Assembly: GCA_024742355.1 (NCBI GenBank)
Contig: JANSYM010000008.1
Coordinates: 124,001-188,000, forward strand
DNA length: 64,000 nt
Origin: Hyphomonadaceae bacterium
Lineage (GTDB): Bacteria > Pseudomonadota > Alphaproteobacteria > Caulobacterales > Hyphomonadaceae
Reading direction: 5' to 3'
A program made the translations under genes and the position numbers. The notes under the pieces are model-generated. The model was not told the origin of the DNA and ran no database searches. It saw only the letters and a list, made by a program, of their open reading frames with translations. Positions 39,735 through 50,818 of this stretch are shown in pieces. Position 1 is the first letter of the stretch, and each line of letters opens with the position of its first letter.

Positions 39735-40709
39735 TTAGCTCACAACTTTCTTCGCCAGAGCGCGGGCTTGCGCCTTCCAATTGTCGCGAACCATGCGACC
39801 CGGGAAGCGGAGAACGGCTTCCAGTGCGTCAACCTGAGCTTTGCGCATTTGCGCGATTTGCCAGAAGTGGAACACGCCAGCTTCGTTCAGACGGCGCTCA
39901 AGCACCGCGCCAACACCTTTGATCAGTTTAAGATCATCAGGCGAACCGAGTGGTTTGGTCAGACGACCATTCTCATCGGTTTTAGGAGCCGCAGCTGTTT
40001 TCGCTTTGGTTGCGCGGGTCGTTTTCGCTTTCGCCTTCGGCGCAGCTTTCACGGTTTTCTTAGCAACCTTGGTTTTCTTCGCTTTCTTTGCCTTGCCGCC
40101 AACCGCTGCGATTTCTTCGCTCAGACGCTCGACGCGAGCTTTGACCTTGTCGTCAACACCGTCAGCATCCGCGCGGAGTTCAGCAACCTGCTCTTCAAGG
40201 TCGTCGAGCTTGCTGTGCAGCTTCTCAGCCTTCTTGGTTTTCAGTGAGAACTGCTTGAGGCCGAGGGCTTCGCGCATGCGTTCCATACGGGCTTCGAGGC
40301 GCTCACGCTGCTCTTCCTGAAACTTGCTGACCGCTTCGGTCGCTTCTTCAGTCGCTTCTTTGACGCGGCCACGAACCTTGGCGGCTTCTTCAGCCACACG
40401 GCTCATCTGCTCGCTCATTCTGGCGATGGCAGAATTTGAGTTCAGGCGGGCGCGAACGTCAGATTCGATTTCTTCGCCGCGGGCAACCAGGTCTTCAAAC
40501 AGAACCTCGCCCTGTCCGCTGACTTTGCCAACACCTTCGGTGGCAACATCATAAGCTTTGCCATAGGCGCCAACGCCGGCCAGCCAGATTTTGTGAGCAA
40601 CATCGAGACCCTTGTTCTCGATTGCTGCGCCGAGGAATTGAGCCTGGGCCTTTTTCGCGGCCTTCTTTTGCTTCTTCGCTTTCTTGTCTTTTTTGTCTTT
40701 CTTCGCCAT
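39735..40709 (-). CDS. phasin-like protein with basic linker and helix-hairpin-helix domain
   Basis: The 324-residue protein has four parts: a Lys-rich head (1-20); a PhaI/PhaF-type phasin region at about 28-150 (IWLAGVGAYGKAYDVATEG, VARGEEIESDVRARLN), which would bind polyhydroxyalkanoate granules; a heptad coiled coil (155-203); a Lys/Ala-rich histone-H1-like linker (206-243); and a helix-hairpin-helix module (259-320: DDLKLIKGVGAVLERRLNEA). The last part is usually seen at the end of alphaproteobacterial ribosomal L21-type proteins and non-specifically binds DNA. GGAG lies seven bases before the ATG at 40709. The granule role is family knowledge, DNA binding is inference. Confidence 0.85.
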   Translation of the reverse strand: MAKKDKKDKKAKKQKKAAKKAQAQFLGAAIENKGLDVAHKIWLAGVGAYGKAYDVATEGVGKVSGQGEVLFEDLVARGEEIESDVRARLNSNSAIARMSEQMSRVAEEAAKVRGRVKEATEEATEAVSKFQEEQRERLEARMERMREALGLKQFSLKTKKAEKLHSKLDDLEEQVAELRADADGVDDKVKARVERLSEEIAAVGGKAKKAKKTKVAKKTVKAAPKAKAKTTRATKAKTAAAPKTDENGRLTKPLGSPDDLKLIKGVGAVLERRLNEAGVFHFWQIAQMRKAQVDALEAVLRFPGRMVRDNWKAQARALAKKVVS

Positions 40710-40866
40710 GTCGTGGCTCCGTTTCTGGGATCGGATCAGCCCTCTGCTAATCCTCATTGAGGTCCGAGATAGAGGACTTGTCTAGAAACCGCATACTAAT
40801 TCGGACGGACCCGGTTTCGCGCCTCTGGCGAATTTGTGATTGGGAACAGGCGCTGATTGAGGTACG

Positions 40867-41631
40867 ATGTCACGCATGCGGTGGACAATCGCCCTGATTA
40901 TTGCCCTGACACCTGCGGCATTTGCCGAGGATGAGGCCCATTTGATCGCGTTTACGGAAGGTCGGTATGAAGACGCGGCTGAGCTTGCTCAGGAACGCTC
41001 GTCACCTGATCGACTGGCATTCGCCGCCCGCAGCTTGCTCGCCGAAGCGATGAGCGCGCCCGATTTCGTGCCCCCGCCGCTGCTGCTCGACGAAGCCGAG
41101 ACTTATGCCCGTTCGGCGCTCGACGCGGATCCGACCCACGTGGAAGGACGGTTGCAACTCGCCATCGCTTTATCCCTCAAGGCGAGGCCGCTCTCAACGC
41201 GCGAGGCGATGCGCGCGGGTTATGGGGAAGATGCAAAGTCGCTTGTTGAAAACGTCCTCGAGGACGATCCTGACAACCCTTATGCGCATGGCTTCCTCGC
41301 CGTCTGGCACCTTGAAGTTCGCCGCCGCGGCGGCGCCATTGGCGCCTCGATCCTCGGCGCATCGGTCAAGAAAGGACGTCGTCATTATCAGACGGCGATT
41401 GAAGCCTCACCGGGCGACGCGTCGATCCATTGGCAATATGCGCGCGCCCTGGCATCGTTGAATGCCAGGAAATACCGGACTGAAATCGCGACCAGTTTGC
41501 AAGCCGCACTCGATTGCCGCGCCGACAGTATCCTGGAAGACGTCATGCGTCGCCGGGCAGAAATGCTTCAATTCACCCTCGAAAACGAAGACCGTGCTGT
41601 CACACAGCTTCTGGCAACAGAAATGCTATAG
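40867..41631 (+). CDS. secreted TPR-like protein
   Basis: A 254-residue protein with a signal peptide (WTIALIIALTPAAFA, cleavage near residue 20). It contains degenerate TPR-type helical pairs, for example TEGRYEDAAELAQERSS, YARSALDADPTHVEGRLQLA and YQTAIEASPGDASIHWQYAR, so it probably acts in the periplasm as a scaffold or adaptor. GAGG lies four bases before the ATG. It diverges from the phasin-like gene and its stop lies one base from the stop of trxB. No specific family is recognised. Confidence 0.8.
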   Translation: MSRMRWTIALIIALTPAAFAEDEAHLIAFTEGRYEDAAELAQERSSPDRLAFAARSLLAEAMSAPDFVPPPLLLDEAETYARSALDADPTHVEGRLQLAIALSLKARPLSTREAMRAGYGEDAKSLVENVLEDDPDNPYAHGFLAVWHLEVRRRGGAIGASILGASVKKGRRHYQTAIEASPGDASIHWQYARALASLNARKYRTEIATSLQAALDCRADSILEDVMRRRAEMLQFTLENEDRAVTQLLATEML

Positions 41632-41632
41632 C

Positions 41633-42610
41633 TTACTCTGCCGCCACGGCTTCCAGCGCCTTGGCTTCTTCCAGAAACTTCTCAGCCTCGAGCGCCGCCA
41701 TACAGCCCATTCCGGCAGCCGTGACCGCCTGGCGATAGGTTTCGTCGGTGACATCTCCGGCGGCGAATACGCCTGGAATATTGGTCGCCGTCGAATCTGG
41801 CGCCGTGATCAGATAACCATTGTCGTGCATATCCAGCTTGCCGACAAACAGTTCGGTGGAAGGCGCATGGCCGATGGCAATGAATATGCCGTGGACCGGT
41901 ACATCTTCAACCGCGCCTGTGTCGACATTCTTGAGGCGCGCTGCGGTCACGCCGAGCGGGTTCTCATCGCCGACGACTTCTTCCAGAGTCGTGTTCCAGC
42001 GGACCTCGATCTTTGGATGATTGAGCAGACGATGCTGAAGGATCTTCTCCGCGCGCAAACTGTCACGGCGGTGAACCAGAATGACCTTGGAGGCAAAATT
42101 GGTCAGGAACAGCGCTTCTTCCACAGCGGTGTTTCCCCCGCCGACCACGACCACGTCCTTCTGGCGATAGAAAAATCCATCACACGTCGCACAAGCCGAC
42201 ACACCGAAGCCCTGAAACTTGCTTTCACTGGGCAAGCCGAGCCACTTGGCCTGCGCTCCCGTCGAAATGACCACAGCATCGGCGGTATAGATTGTGCCGC
42301 TATCGCCGACGGCCCGGAACGGCCGCGTATCGAGGTCAATATTCGTGATGTGGTCCTCGGCCAGGTTAGCGCCCATTTTGAGCGCATGTTCTTTCATCTT
42401 CTCCATCAGCTCTGGCCCCTGGATTTCAGCAAATCCAGGATAATTCTCAACTTCTGTCGTGATCGTGAGCTGACCGCCAGGCTGCGAGCCTGCGACCACC
42501 AGCGTGTCGCGCATCGCGCGCGCTGCATACACCGCCGCCGTCCAGCCAGCAGGCCCCGACCCGATGATCAGAATCTCGGTGTGCCGCGTGTTTGATCCAG
42601 TGTCTGACAT
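41633..42610 (-). CDS. trxB: thioredoxin reductase
   Basis: TrxB uses NADPH to reduce thioredoxin. The 325-residue flavoprotein has the FAD motif IIGSGPAGWTAAVYAARA, the redox-active pair in ACATCDGFFYR, the NADPH site VVGGGNTAVEEALFL and the C-terminal FAD motif FAAGDVTDETYRQAVTAAG. The ATG at 42610 has GGAG six bases upstream; an in-frame TTG four codons earlier overlaps that site. It lies 120 bases after the pyk gene on the same strand, with no obvious terminator between. Confidence 0.95.
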   Translation of the reverse strand: MSDTGSNTRHTEILIIGSGPAGWTAAVYAARAMRDTLVVAGSQPGGQLTITTEVENYPGFAEIQGPELMEKMKEHALKMGANLAEDHITNIDLDTRPFRAVGDSGTIYTADAVVISTGAQAKWLGLPSESKFQGFGVSACATCDGFFYRQKDVVVVGGGNTAVEEALFLTNFASKVILVHRRDSLRAEKILQHRLLNHPKIEVRWNTTLEEVVGDENPLGVTAARLKNVDTGAVEDVPVHGIFIAIGHAPSTELFVGKLDMHDNGYLITAPDSTATNIPGVFAAGDVTDETYRQAVTAAGMGCMAALEAEKFLEEAKALEAVAAE

Positions 42611-42730
42611 GACATTCTCCAATAGCCCGCGAACGGGCGAAAAGTCCCTTGGCGCTGGTTATGGGGATTCGGGGCACAGGAATAAAGGGGGCAATCGCCT
42701 CACAGGCACGTGAAGGACAGCTAAAAGCGT

Positions 42731-44125
42731 CTATTCCTCGACGCCCATCTCCCAGGCCCATACACCATCACACCCGCGCCACATGGCGTAAGTGACCGGA
42801 CCTTCCTGTTCGGCACTGCTCATCAGACGCCGCGACCAGTCGTCACCTGGCTCCATTGCAGCGGCGTGGACGCCCCAAAGCATCTGCGATTGGCGCAAAC
42901 GTTTTTCGTCGAGCGATCCGTACAGAATGGGCTGTTTACCCCGTACACGAGAGAATTGCGCAAGCCGGAAAATATCGCCTGTCCGTAGGGCCAGCGGCGT
43001 GTCGTTGCGTTCGGCAATCTCCATCACGGCCTGCGCCGTGGTGTCGACATCATCGCGCTTGTCGCCGCCGCCATCATACTGGACCAGCGCCTGGCGATAA
43101 TCGTCGGCGCGCTCAACAGCCCGAATGATACGGTTCATGATCGCCACCGCCGTCGCCGGATGGCGCCCGACTGCGGTCTCCGCGGAGAGCATGACAGCAT
43201 CGACACCCTGATAGACGGCCGTCGCAACGTCTGAGGCCTCTGCGCGCGTCGGCGCGGCATTCTCGACCATGCTTTCCAGCATCTGCGTCGCCACGATGAC
43301 CGGTTTGGCCGCATTGCGTGCAACGCGAACGATACGCCGTTGAATGAGCGGCACTTCCTCAGGCGGGAATTCAACGCCGAGATCGCCGCGCGCAATCATG
43401 ACAGCATCCGTCGCTTCGATGATGGCATCCAGATTATCGATCGCAGCGGGTTTTTCGAGCTTGGCGACGATCATCGCGCGATCGCTGATCAAACTGCGCG
43501 CTTCTTCGATGTCAGCGACGGTCTGCACGAATGACAGCGCAATGATGTCGACGCCCATATCGAGTGCGAATGCCAGGTCGCTTCGGTCCTTTTCGGACAA
43601 GGCCGGGACCGGCAGTGCCTTGCCGCGTACGGTAAAGCCCTTGCGATCCTTGAGCACGCCGGGGAGCTCGGATCTGACACGAGGTTTCTTGCCGGCCTGG
43701 ATCACCGTGAAGATCAAAAGACCATCATCCGCGAGGATCGTATCGCCTTCTTCCAGAACTGAGAGAATTTCGGCACGCGGGACAGGAATAACACCTGCGT
43801 CTTCGGTTTCCTGGCCAACGACGAGATCATACTCGCCGCGCATTTCGAGTTTTAATTCGCCACCGGGAAATTTCCCGACCCGGATCTTGGGCCCCTGCAA
43901 ATCGGCCAACACGGCCAGAGGACGCCCCAGGAATTCCTCGGTCATTCGAATGACTTCACAGGTTTTCTTGTGCTTTTCCTGCTCACCGTGACTGAAATTC
44001 AGGCGAAAGACGTCGACGCCAGCTTCCGCCAGCAATCGAATGGTCCCGGGCGCCGAACTGCCTGGCCCGAGCGTCGCGATGATTTTCGCGCTGCGCCCTC
44101 GCAGTCCTGCTGCTCTTTTGCTCAT
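42731..44125 (-). CDS. pyk: pyruvate kinase
   Basis: Converts phosphoenolpyruvate and ADP to pyruvate and ATP. The 464-residue protein begins SKRAAGLRGRSAKIIATLGP and has GVDVFRLNFSHG, the catalytic MIARGDLGVEFP, and NAAPTRAEASDVATAVYQG and LSAETAVGRHP. The ATG at 44125 is chosen because AGGAG lies six bases before it and only one base separates it from the eda stop; an earlier in-frame start would overlap eda. The C-terminal allosteric domain appears shortened or divergent. It is last in the zwf-edd-glk-eda-pyk run. Confidence 0.94.
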   Translation of the reverse strand: MSKRAAGLRGRSAKIIATLGPGSSAPGTIRLLAEAGVDVFRLNFSHGEQEKHKKTCEVIRMTEEFLGRPLAVLADLQGPKIRVGKFPGGELKLEMRGEYDLVVGQETEDAGVIPVPRAEILSVLEEGDTILADDGLLIFTVIQAGKKPRVRSELPGVLKDRKGFTVRGKALPVPALSEKDRSDLAFALDMGVDIIALSFVQTVADIEEARSLISDRAMIVAKLEKPAAIDNLDAIIEATDAVMIARGDLGVEFPPEEVPLIQRRIVRVARNAAKPVIVATQMLESMVENAAPTRAEASDVATAVYQGVDAVMLSAETAVGRHPATAVAIMNRIIRAVERADDYRQALVQYDGGGDKRDDVDTTAQAVMEIAERNDTPLALRTGDIFRLAQFSRVRGKQPILYGSLDEKRLRQSQMLWGVHAAAMEPGDDWSRRLMSSAEQEGPVTYAMWRGCDGVWAWEMGVEE

Positions 44126-44126
44126 T

Positions 44127-44768
44127 TCAAGCTCCTTTGCCGAGCTCCGCGGCTGCGCGCACCTTGGCTTCGATTCCAGCCCAGTCGCCAGCTTCCATTT
44201 CCTGCGGTGTGGCGATCCAGGTTCCGCCGGCAGCAATAACATTCGGCAGACTGAGATAGTCCATTGCATTATGTGGCTTCACGCCGCCTGTCGGCATGAA
44301 ATCAATATGTGGCAGAGGCGCCGACAGCGCTTTCAGAAAGTCCGCACCGCCGGAGGCTTCCGCCGGGAAAAACTTCACTACACCATAGCCTTCTTCAAAG
44401 CGCGCCATGGCTTCGCTTGCGGTCGCAACACCCGGCAGGATAACGCCATCGTGATAGGCCAGCGCCTTTAGTAGATCCGGTCCGGCGCCAGGCGAGACGA
44501 GAAAATCTGCACCCGCTTTCAACGCAGCATCGACATCGCCCTCTGAGCAGATCGTTCCGGCGCCGACGATCAGATCCGGCTCGGCCTGCTTCATCTCCTC
44601 GATCACCTTTAGCCCAACCGGTGTTCTCAGCGTGACTTCCGCGCTTCGTAGACCGCCTCTCATCAGGGTCGATGCCAGCGGCGCGGCATGCTCGACGGCG
44701 GTGACCGTCAAAACCGGAACGATCGGCGCGCCGTGAAGCGCTTCCCGGAACGTAGCAAGGTTGATCAT
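44127..44768 (-). CDS. eda: 2-dehydro-3-deoxy-phosphogluconate aldolase
   Basis: Eda splits KDPG into pyruvate and glyceraldehyde-3-phosphate, the last specific step of the Entner-Doudoroff pathway. The 213-residue barrel shows AEVTLRTPVG, with the catalytic-area Glu, VGAGTICSEGDVDAAL, FLVSPGAGPDLLKAL and YGVVKFFPAEASGG, where the lysine forms the Schiff base. It starts in an ATGA overlap with glk and ends one base before pyk. Confidence 0.95.
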   Translation of the reverse strand: MINLATFREALHGAPIVPVLTVTAVEHAAPLASTLMRGGLRSAEVTLRTPVGLKVIEEMKQAEPDLIVGAGTICSEGDVDAALKAGADFLVSPGAGPDLLKALAYHDGVILPGVATASEAMARFEEGYGVVKFFPAEASGGADFLKALSAPLPHIDFMPTGGVKPHNAMDYLSLPNVIAAGGTWIATPQEMEAGDWAGIEAKVRAAAELGKGA

Positions 44769-45742
44769 GCTGCGAGATCCTCATCAAAGTGCAAAGCTGC
44801 GGCCCCAATAAGCGCTGCTTCGCTCTCCATCAATAAGCGAATTGGAATGGGCTCCATGTAGTGGCTCATAGGTCCGCGATCGAAGAAACGGGACAAGGCC
44901 TTTGGTTGCGCCAGCCATTCGACCAGGCGCTCCGCCACACCACCCGTAATCACGACCCCACCGCGCGTGCCATTGATCAACGCCGCATCGCCCAGTGCAT
45001 CAAGCGTGGCACCGGCGCGGATCTCGCAAATATCCCGGCAGAGCGCGTCGCCGGCTTCCGCCCGGCGCATGATTTCGGCCGGCGGCGTGCGTTGCCATTC
45101 TACGCCGTCGATTTCACATAAAGCGCGGTGGACGGCGTTCAGGCCCGAGCCCGACAGAACCAGTTCCTTGGAAACATAACCATGCTCATCCTTGAGGCGC
45201 TTGGTGAGATCCCATTCGCGCTCGGACCGCGGCGCAAATGCTGCATGGCCGCCCTCGCCCGTCATCACGCGCCATCCGCGCTCGCCTTCGGGCAAAAGCG
45301 TCGCCATGCCGAGACCTGTCCCCGGCCCCGCCACCAGGATGGGTGAGCGCTCATCCGGCACACGCCCGTCATGCAGCAGGCGGAAACTGTCATCGCCAAG
45401 TTCCGGAATCGATCGCGCCATCGCCGCATAATCATTGACCAGACGAATACGCTCCAGCCCGGTTTGTTCGACCAGGTCATGACTGTCGACAATCCAGTCG
45501 CGATTGGTCAGGCGGACAACGCCGTCCCTGACCGGACCGGCAAATGCGAACAGAGCCTGTTCCGGACTCTTAGTACCGAGTTGCCCCAGATACATGTTCA
45601 GCGCTTCATGGAAGGTGCGGAAACTGTCGCCAGGCATGACCGCGATATCGCCGACCTCAGGATGCCCGGCAAAGCCAAGACGTGCGCGTCCAAAACGGAC
45701 ATTGGTGCCGCCAATATCGCCTACAAGTACTGTATCTGGCAT
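44765..45742 (-). CDS. glk: glucokinase
   Basis: Phosphorylates glucose to glucose-6-phosphate with ATP. The 325-residue protein belongs to the E. coli-type glucokinase family, with LVGDIGGTNVRFGRARL at the N terminus, the RIRLVNDYAAMARSIPEL region and LVAGPGTGLGMATLLPEG. Its ATG shares one base with the edd stop codon (TGATG) and its end overlaps eda. Its presence in the operon couples glucose entry to the Entner-Doudoroff enzymes. Confidence 0.94.
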   Translation of the reverse strand: MPDTVLVGDIGGTNVRFGRARLGFAGHPEVGDIAVMPGDSFRTFHEALNMYLGQLGTKSPEQALFAFAGPVRDGVVRLTNRDWIVDSHDLVEQTGLERIRLVNDYAAMARSIPELGDDSFRLLHDGRVPDERSPILVAGPGTGLGMATLLPEGERGWRVMTGEGGHAAFAPRSEREWDLTKRLKDEHGYVSKELVLSGSGLNAVHRALCEIDGVEWQRTPPAEIMRRAEAGDALCRDICEIRAGATLDALGDAALINGTRGGVVITGGVAERLVEWLAQPKALSRFFDRGPMSHYMEPIPIRLLMESEAALIGAAALHFDEDLAA

Positions 45743-47568
45743 CAACGTTCCCCCAACATTGAAAACACACTGCCGCCTTGTTCAGAATTACTGACGGCGG
45801 CTCTAAACCCACCAAAAAGTTCACGGCCTAGTCCGGATGCGGACTGATTGGGCCTGAACGGTGCGGCTTCTCGGTTCTGGAAAGTCGTTGCGTCGACTTT
45901 GACCTCCAGGCGTCCGGACACGGCATCCAATCGAATGACATCGCCATCCTGGACCTTGGCAATCGGGCCGCCGCGGCTGGCTTCGGGCCCAACATGAATC
46001 GCGGCTGGAAACTTCCCGGAGGCGCCCGACATGCGGCCATCCGTAACCAGAGCCACCTGATGCCCCTTGTCGTGCAGCGCGCCGATGGCGCCGGACAGGC
46101 CGTGCAATTCCGGCATGCCATTCGCGGCGGGTCCCTGGAACCGCACGACGATGACAACATCGCGGTCGAGTTCGCCCGCCTGGAACGCGGCCTTAACGCC
46201 GTCCTGACTGTCGAACACGCGCGCCGGCGCTTCGGTGACATGACGTTCCGGTTTGACGGCGGAAATCTTGATCACACCGCGCCCGAGTGGACCGTCAAGC
46301 ATTTGCAGACCGCCTGTGGCCGCGAATGGATCCTCGATCGGTCGGACAATATCCAGATCGCCGCTTTCGCTCGGGGCTTCGCGCCATTTCAGAGTCTCGC
46401 CATCGAGCCATGGCTCCTGGCTATAGGTACTGATGGGGCCTGCGGCGCCCATTGCATCACCATGCAACAGTCCGCCTTTCAGCAGTTCGCGCACGATAAA
46501 GCCCATGCCGCCTGCAGCGTGGAAATGATTCACGTCTGCAGGGCCATTCGGATAGATACGGCACAGCAGCGGTACAACTGCACTCACGTCAGCGAAGTCT
46601 TCGAGCGTGACGTCATATCCTGCCGCGGCGGCCATAGCCGGGATGTGCAGCGCATGATTCGTCGATCCGCCCGTCGCCATCAAACCGACCAGAGCATTCA
46701 CGAAGGACCGGGCATCAATCATTTTACCTGCCGGACGATAGTCACCCTTGATCGAATTTTGCAGCGCCTGACGCACCGCCGCCCGGGTCAGCGCTTCGCG
46801 CAGCGGCGTGCCCGGGTTCGGGAACGCAGCGCCAGGCAAATGAAAGCCCATGACTTCCATCAGCATCTGATTGGAGTTTGCGGTGCCATAAAACGTGCAG
46901 GTGCCCTGGCTGTGATAGCTCTCGCTCTCGGCGCGCAACAGCTCGTCCCGGCCAACTTTGCCGAGCGCGAATTCCTGGCGAATGCGCTGTTTCTCCGGAT
47001 TTGGCAGGCCGGACGGCATCGGTCCTGCCGGCACCATCACGTGTGGCAACCATCCAAACCGCAAAGCCGCAATCGTCAGGCCCGGAATGATCTTGTCGCA
47101 GACGCCGAGATTGAGCACGGCGTCATAAGCGTCATGGCTGAGCGACACCGCGGACGCCATGGCAATCACATCGCGCGAGAACAGGGACAGCTCCATGCCG
47201 TCCTGGCCCTGGGTGACGCCATCACACATGGCCGGGACGCCGCCAGCAACCTGGGCCGTTGCGGTATTCTTGCGCGCTTCGTCTCTGATGAGGTCCGGAT
47301 AGCGTTCAAACGGCGCGTGCGCCGAGAGCATGTCATTGTAGCTCGAAATGATCCCAATATTCGGCCAACCTGATCCCAGGATCTGGGTCTTCTCGATCAC
47401 CGCACAGCCAGCAGATGCATGCGCCAGATTGCCTTCAGTCAGTTTGGTTCGCGCGAAACCGTCGTGACGCCGCGCACGGATGAGCTCCAGGTATGCTGCA
47501 CGGCTGTCCTTGCTGCGCGCTTCAATCCGCGCTGTGACCTCTGCGATGGTGTCGTGGATCTGTGGCAT
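45742..47568 (-). CDS. edd: 6-phosphogluconate dehydratase
   Basis: Edd dehydrates 6-phosphogluconate to KDPG and needs a [4Fe-4S] cluster. The 608-residue chain has the cluster cysteines in [29 protein letters not shown] and [18 protein letters not shown], and the IlvD/Edd family C-terminal elements [20 protein letters not shown]. Its start is three bases after the zwf stop and its end overlaps glk, so the operon is tightly coupled. Length matches known Edd proteins. Confidence 0.97.
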   Translation of the reverse strand: MPQIHDTIAEVTARIEARSKDSRAAYLELIRARRHDGFARTKLTEGNLAHASAGCAVIEKTQILGSGWPNIGIISSYNDMLSAHAPFERYPDLIRDEARKNTATAQVAGGVPAMCDGVTQGQDGMELSLFSRDVIAMASAVSLSHDAYDAVLNLGVCDKIIPGLTIAALRFGWLPHVMVPAGPMPSGLPNPEKQRIRQEFALGKVGRDELLRAESESYHSQGTCTFYGTANSNQMLMEVMGFHLPGAAFPNPGTPLREALTRAAVRQALQNSIKGDYRPAGKMIDARSFVNALVGLMATGGSTNHALHIPAMAAAAGYDVTLEDFADVSAVVPLLCRIYPNGPADVNHFHAAGGMGFIVRELLKGGLLHGDAMGAAGPISTYSQEPWLDGETLKWREAPSESGDLDIVRPIEDPFAATGGLQMLDGPLGRGVIKISAVKPERHVTEAPARVFDSQDGVKAAFQAGELDRDVVIVVRFQGPAANGMPELHGLSGAIGALHDKGHQVALVTDGRMSGASGKFPAAIHVGPEASRGGPIAKVQDGDVIRLDAVSGRLEVKVDATTFQNREAAPFRPNQSASGLGRELFGGFRAAVSNSEQGGSVFSMLGER

Positions 47569-47571
47569 CGC

Positions 47572-49038
47572 CTAACCGACCTCCCACCAGTCGCGATCAT
47601 CACGCCGCAACATCAGGCGCGCTTCCACGGGGCCATCTTCCAGTCCAGCCTGATAGGACTGCATTGGCACATCGGCCTGGTCCCAGGCTTCCAGCAATCC
47701 ATCGACCCATTTCCAGGCCGCTTCAACTTCTTCGCGGCGCATGAACAATGAGAGATTGCCACGCACGACATCCATCAGCAGGCGCTCATAGGCATCAGGA
47801 TAGCGGACGGCAAAATTGTCGGCATAAGACAGGTTGAGCGGCAGGGACTTAATACGCAATCCACCCGGACCTGGCTCCTTGATCTGCAAGAACAGTTGAA
47901 CCCCTTCATCCGGCTGGACATTGATGACCAGACGGTTGGTTTGCGGCTCAGTCTCACCAAACATGGAGTGCGGCGTTTCCCGGAACTGTACGACAATCTC
48001 CGAGTGCCGCCCCTTCATGCGCTTTCCGGTGCGCAAGTAAAACGGAACCTGTGACCAGCGCCAATTGTCAATCGAGGCCTTGATCGCAACAAATGTCTCG
48101 GTGCTGCTCTCATGCCCGAGTTCATCGAGGTAGCCTTTGACCGCCTCGCCCTGAACCGCCCCGGCGGCATACTGCGCACGCACCGTGTCTTCGCGCGCCT
48201 CTCCCGGAGTGATCGGCTTCAGGGCTTCCAGGACCTTGATTTTTTCGGTCCGAATGGCGTCACCATCAATCGAATTCGGCGGCTCCATAGCGATCAGGCA
48301 CAAGAGCTGGAGCAAGTGATTTTGAACCATGTCCCGCAAGGCGCCGGAGCCATCATAATATCCAGCGCGGTCACCGACCCCGTAATGTTCCGACACGGTG
48401 ATCTGAATGTGGTCAATCGCGGTGCGGTTCCAGAGCGGCTCGAACAGGGAGTTCGCGAACCGCAAGACCATCAGATTCTGAACCGTTTCTTTGCCGAGAT
48501 AATGGTCGATACGGTAGATGCACTCTTCGGCGAAAACGGCACCGACGCCTTCATTGATCTTGTGGGCAGAGGCGAGGTCAGTTCCGATCGGTTTTTCCAA
48601 CACGACGCGAGTATTGCCCTCACTCAATCCGGCATTCCCTAGCGCTTCACAAATCGGCACGTAGATCTTCGGGGTCACCGCGAGATAGAAGACAAGCGGT
48701 CGATTGGGGTCTTCCGTGATGTGTGCCTTCAGATCAGCCCAGTCAGCGTCCGGATCGGTCGCATCCATGGTCACGTAATACAGGTGCTTTTCGAATTTTT
48801 TCCAATCCGATTTGCTGACGCTGTCGGGAGACGCCGCGCAGCAGGCTTCAAATGCGAATTTGCGGAACGCGGCATCATCGAACTCGGAACGAGAAATGCC
48901 GACAATGTGCGCATCTTCGGGAATTTGCCCGTCTGCCCAACGGTGATAAAGCGCCGGCAGGAGCTTGCGACGTGACAGATCTCCTGTCCCGCCAAATATG
49001 ACAATATCGAATGAGCCAACGGGAATAAACTCGGCCAT
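47572..49038 (-). CDS. zwf: glucose-6-phosphate 1-dehydrogenase
   Basis: Zwf oxidises glucose-6-phosphate to 6-phosphogluconolactone with NAD(P)+. The 488-residue enzyme has the nucleotide-binding IVIFGGTGDLSRRKLLPALY and the active-site signature YRIDHYLGKETVQNL. It is the first gene of the ED operon, 3 bases before edd. 6-phosphogluconolactonase (pgl), often between zwf and edd in alphaproteobacteria, is not present here. A TTGACA-type promoter lies upstream and the terminator of ilvC insulates it. Confidence 0.96.
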   Translation of the reverse strand: MAEFIPVGSFDIVIFGGTGDLSRRKLLPALYHRWADGQIPEDAHIVGISRSEFDDAAFRKFAFEACCAASPDSVSKSDWKKFEKHLYYVTMDATDPDADWADLKAHITEDPNRPLVFYLAVTPKIYVPICEALGNAGLSEGNTRVVLEKPIGTDLASAHKINEGVGAVFAEECIYRIDHYLGKETVQNLMVLRFANSLFEPLWNRTAIDHIQITVSEHYGVGDRAGYYDGSGALRDMVQNHLLQLLCLIAMEPPNSIDGDAIRTEKIKVLEALKPITPGEAREDTVRAQYAAGAVQGEAVKGYLDELGHESSTETFVAIKASIDNWRWSQVPFYLRTGKRMKGRHSEIVVQFRETPHSMFGETEPQTNRLVINVQPDEGVQLFLQIKEPGPGGLRIKSLPLNLSYADNFAVRYPDAYERLLMDVVRGNLSLFMRREEVEAAWKWVDGLLEAWDQADVPMQSYQAGLEDGPVEARLMLRRDDRDWWEVG

Positions 49039-49072
49039 TCTGCTCCCTCACACGTGTATTTTATCCTGTGAC

Positions 49073-49101
49073 CCTATGCGCTGACGTGACAGCGGTGTCA
49101 A
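49073..49101 (-). promoter_or_regulatory. predicted promoter of zwf-edd-glk-eda-pyk operon
   Basis: A perfect TTGACA (plus-strand 49096-49101) is followed after 17 bases by CATAGG (49073-49078), a weak -10. An inverted CGGT/ACCG pair sits directly upstream of the -35. The weak -10 suggests an activator or repressor contributes. Confidence 0.45.
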
Positions 49102-49116
49102 CGGTTTTACCGCCAA

Positions 49117-49145
49117 GAAAAAACCCCGGAGGAAGCGCTCCGGGG
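49117..49145 (-). terminator. rho-independent terminator after ilvC
   Basis: Perfect 8-base-pair stem (CCCCGGAG/CTCCGGGG) with a six-base loop, followed on the minus strand by TTTTTTCTT, 22 bases after the ilvC stop. Confidence 0.88.
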
Positions 49146-49167
49146 CCTTTCTACAATAGCGACCGCT

Positions 49168-50814
<1,647 letters not shown>

Positions 50815-50818
<4 letters not shown>

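Noticed and set aside
41462-42595. 377-codon open frame opposite trxB
   Set aside because: Shadow of trxB; begins inside the TPR gene in another frame.
42611-42730. Possible small gene or regulator between trxB and pyk
   Set aside because: The 120-base gap has no credible frame with a ribosome-binding site and no clear terminator.
45994-47373. 459-codon open frame on the plus strand opposite edd
   Set aside because: It is the mirror of a well-supported [4Fe-4S] dehydratase gene; the frame is open because of GC-rich codon usage and shows no domain.
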